Notes under the pieces: generated by a model
Databases searched by the model: none
Seen by the model: only the letters and a program-made list of their open reading frames with translations
Told to the model about the DNA's origin: nothing
Origin: JAWXUT01 sp044426075
Lineage (GTDB): Bacteria > Bacillota > Clostridia > Christensenellales > DTU072
DNA length: 16,583 nt
Assembly: GCA_044426075.1 (NCBI GenBank)
Contig: JAWXUT010000029.1
Coordinates: 1-16,583 of the forward strand
Direction of reading: 5' to 3'
Position numbers and translations under genes: made by a program
In this document: positions 14,037 through 16,583 of the stretch, piece after piece
How the letters are laid out: each line of letters opens with the position of its first letter
How positions within the stretch are numbered: the stretch's first letter is position 1

Positions 14037-16583
14037 ATGAAGAACAAATACATACGACTTTTAGTTGTAATTCTACTTATCGGTGTGCTCGCGCTTACAT
14101 TAGGTGCGTGTTCTACCCGTGGAGAAAACACAACAGATGGCAACATTTCTAACGGCAATGACGAAGTTGAGGATGCAAGCGACGATAGAGTTTACACATC
14201 CAGCACTGAGGCATTAGAAATGCTAGCAGAAGCTGTTCAAAACAGTAATGACGTCAATGAGGTTATGGAAGAAGCTGAGTGGTTCGTTATCGATACGCAA
14301 GTTGATTTTATCTACGAGCATTATGAAAACGGAACTAGCTATAACTACACTGTAGTTTTAAAAGCTAACTTCAACGTAGCAGAAATTGATGAAACATACA
14401 GCAGCGATACTGCATTGTCAAATAACTACAAAAGCACTATGCTACTTGAGTTGTGGGACAATGATTTAGGCGCGTTAGGGTTAGGCGTTTATTATTATTC
14501 GGGCACTTTATATATTAACTATATGGGCTCTGAATATAAAGCTAGTGAAATTAACATCGCAACACTTGGGGATTTAGTTGGCGGATTGTTAGTTGGTAGC
14601 GGAATTGATATTCCACAGCTTTTGATTGGTTGGTTGACAGCAGATACAGGCATCGAAATGGTTGATGGCATACTTGCTATGATTTTGGGACAATTGATAG
14701 TAAGTGGTTCAGATACTGGTATTATAACAACATACAACAACGGCGCAAATCAAGACGTAGTTGTAACAGTTGCGTTAAATACATTGCTTGACATTTTGAG
14801 TGGAACGCTTGGAAGTATGATCTCTTGGGATAGTTTTGGTTTGCCAGACTTCGACGGAGTTATGATGCAATTGTTGGGCTTTAATATCGAGTGGTTAAAA
14901 ACAACCGATTGGCCAGATATGAGCGTTTATTATGGAGCCGTTACAACTTGGAGTGACGAGATTCCAGTTTTAGAGACTAATGAAGACGGCGATAGCGTAC
15001 AAAGTTATGATGAAAACGGCAATCCAGTTTACACATCGGGTTATGTTTTTGACGGTCTTACAATAAGCGTTACAACACCTACAAACAGCACATATCAAAC
15101 AGAAGAAGTTTATATGGCAGATATCACCATAACACCATTTGTAATGGGTATGCGCGATACAAAAACCACAATCGACTTCTCTAGCTATGGCCTAACTGAC
15201 AGCAGCCGTTATGATGACGGTGGTATTTTGAATTTAGAGTTAGGTGCTACACTTTATTTACAAAACAAAATAGCGGGAGCTGAACTAACACTTAATGATA
15301 TTTTAGGCACAGTGCTTGATTTGGGATCTGTTGGCGAAATTCCTATACTTTTCCCAGAGGCAAGCATATATGCGTTTGGATTGGATTTGAGACTAGATTT
15401 TGACTTCTTTGACGACACGCAGACTAAGTTTGAACTGTCGATTACCTATAATAATGCGGCGTTCTTGCGCGTATATTATGAAAACAACGTTATTTATGTA
15501 AACTGCGAGGCAATTGCAGATACAACGGGACAAATTATCCCTAACATTAAAATCGATCTCAACTTGAATGAAATGTTGTCTTCGATAACAGATATGTTAA
15601 GTGCATACATTGATCCAGACTATATAGCTCCAGATCCTACAGCAGATAGCGCATCTAATGCGAATGACGAGTTGAGCAACGCGTCTCTTGACGTTATGGA
15701 TTTATTAGAATTCATTTTGAGCTGCCTAGATTTGCCACGTAAAGACCCATATGATGATTACGGCACTATCACTTTAGCGCTAGATACAGATGCGTTAAAT
15801 GAACTTCTTGCTATGTTTGTTGACCTTGACGGCGGAATTGGATTAGATTCAATTGTGGTTTCGCTTGACCAAACAGATATAATAGACAGCTTCTCAGCAG
15901 TTATCAACTTTAATGAAGATGTTACTGCGGGCTTACAAATTGACAATCTTTCTTGGTTTGCATCTCCAGAATTCCAAAATGCGGAGATGATTGATACACA
16001 AGATGAGCTTGATACTTATGTTGATTTATGGACAGAAACTGAGTACAAGGCTACTATTACTGGTAACTTTAACATAAGCTTACTTGAAACTACTGACGGC
16101 GTTGACCTCAGCGGCTTGATTGGCTTGTTTTTAGATGAAATAATGCTTACGCTTGGCGTAGAAGAAGATATGGACTTCACCATTAACTATACATTAATGG
16201 CTATTGTGGATCTTGCAGATATTAGTGCAATTGATTTAGGTTTAACATTCTATTTAAATGATGACCCTTCAACACAGTTCTTGTTTGTTAGATACACGGG
16301 TTCAAATGATACTTTATACTTAGATTTATCTAGCTTTGACAACTTGTCAAACGTGTTAACTGCATTGCAATTTATAGACGATTTGCCTGCAATTTCTATC
16401 CCAGATATTGGCTTAAGCAGTTTGCTTAGTGGCATTACAATTATAGATAGCACAAGCACTTTGTCAAATTTATCAGCTTACAGCACTGGTTACACATTTA
16501 CTAGCCCAGAGACCTTTATGGTTGATTTATCTTCTGCAATGTACGCAAGTGCGGGTTCACTTGTTGCAAATGAGTCAGAAAAC
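14037..16583 (+). CDS. Very large surface lipoprotein with internal repeats (3' end beyond window)
   Basis: The frame is open from ATG 14037 to the last base of the window, 849 codons without a stop, so the gene is incomplete at its 3' end. The N-terminus is a lipoprotein signal: MKNKYIR, a hydrophobic stretch, then the lipobox LGAC with the lipidated cysteine at residue 25. A Thr/Asn/Asp-rich linker follows. The mature part is acidic and rich in Asp, Tyr, Thr and Leu, with alternating hydrophobic residues suggesting beta structure. A recurring unit is seen three times: LGVYYYSGTLYINY (149-162), FLRVYYENNVIYVNC (476-490) and FLFVRYTGSNDTLYLDL (748-764). Each is preceded by a Leu/Asp-rich segment. 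I do not recognise the family. It would sit on the outer face of the membrane. The start has AAGGAGG 6 bases upstream and its own promoter. No neighbour indicates a function. Confidence 0.85.
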   Translation, partial: MKNKYIRLLVVILLIGVLALTLGACSTRGENTTDGNISNGNDEVEDASDDRVYTSSTEALEMLAEAVQNSNDVNEVMEEAEWFVIDTQVDFIYEHYENGTSYNYTVVLKANFNVAEIDETYSSDTALSNNYKSTMLLELWDNDLGALGLGVYYYSGTLYINYMGSEYKASEINIATLGDLVGGLLVGSGIDIPQLLIGWLTADTGIEMVDGILAMILGQLIVSGSDTGIITTYNNGANQDVVVTVALNTLLDILSGTLGSMISWDSFGLPDFDGVMMQLLGFNIEWLKTTDWPDMSVYYGAVTTWSDEIPVLETNEDGDSVQSYDENGNPVYTSGYVFDGLTISVTTPTNSTYQTEEVYMADITITPFVMGMRDTKTTIDFSSYGLTDSSRYDDGGILNLELGATLYLQNKIAGAELTLNDILGTVLDLGSVGEIPILFPEASIYAFGLDLRLDFDFFDDTQTKFELSITYNNAAFLRVYYENNVIYVNCEAIADTTGQIIPNIKIDLNLNEMLSSITDMLSAYIDPDYIAPDPTADSASNANDELSNASLDVMDLLEFILSCLDLPRKDPYDDYGTITLALDTDALNELLAMFVDLDGGIGLDSIVVSLDQTDIIDSFSAVINFNEDVTAGLQIDNLSWFASPEFQNAEMIDTQDELDTYVDLWTETEYKATITGNFNISLLETTDGVDLSGLIGLFLDEIMLTLGVEEDMDFTINYTLMAIVDLADISAIDLGLTFYLNDDPSTQFLFVRYTGSNDTLYLDLSSFDNLSNVLTALQFIDDLPAISIPDIGLSSLLSGITIIDSTSTLSNLSAYSTGYTFTSPETFMVDLSSAMYASAGSLVANESEN

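Overview
The window looks like a chromosomal segment of a low-GC, Gram-positive-type bacterium, most likely an uncultured Clostridia-like member of the Bacillota. The evidence is AT-rich DNA, strong purine-rich ribosome binding sites on most genes, sigma-A-type promoters with 17-bp spacers, a lipoprotein with a classic lipobox, and protein families typical of gut Clostridia. I cannot place it more precisely. No rRNA, tRNA, CRISPR array, transposase or phage structural gene is visible.

Layout. Positions 1-578 are non-coding and repeat-rich: an inverted-repeat element (about 209-434) lies between two copies of a roughly 60-bp direct repeat. Positions 579-3098 (minus) hold a two-gene operon: an ABC-F ATPase, then an AEC-family permease gene broken by a single-base frameshift. 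Positions 3238-6887 hold a divergent carbohydrate-related locus. A GH2-like protein is on the minus strand. A GH32-like protein followed by an HD-domain hydrolase is on the plus strand. By motif inspection both glycosidase-like proteins lack the catalytic residues of their families. A terminator and a second copy of the inverted-repeat element follow (6944-7285). Next are a cytosolic cyclophilin (minus, 7316-7828) and the plus-strand operon of an archaeal-type phosphoglycerate mutase and a short alanyl-tRNA synthetase (8073-11041). A MATE transporter and a membrane-anchored ComEC-like metallo-beta-lactamase protein form another plus-strand operon (11180-13632) ending in a strong terminator. 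The window closes inside a very large lipoprotein gene (14037 to beyond the end).

Functionally the segment mixes housekeeping genes (cyclophilin, phosphoglycerate mutase, AlaRS, ABC-F) with envelope and transport genes (AEC permease, MATE, MBL-fold protein, lipoprotein). The most unusual part is 3238-6887, where two glycosidase homologues, apparently both catalytically dead, share one divergent promoter region. The GH2-like gene and the phosphoglycerate mutase gene both have a -10 box placed so that transcription should begin at the A of the start codon, and neither has a Shine-Dalgarno sequence. They are therefore predicted to be leaderless. The AlaRS is about 280 residues shorter than usual, lacking the C-Ala region and apparently the beta-barrel next to the editing domain.
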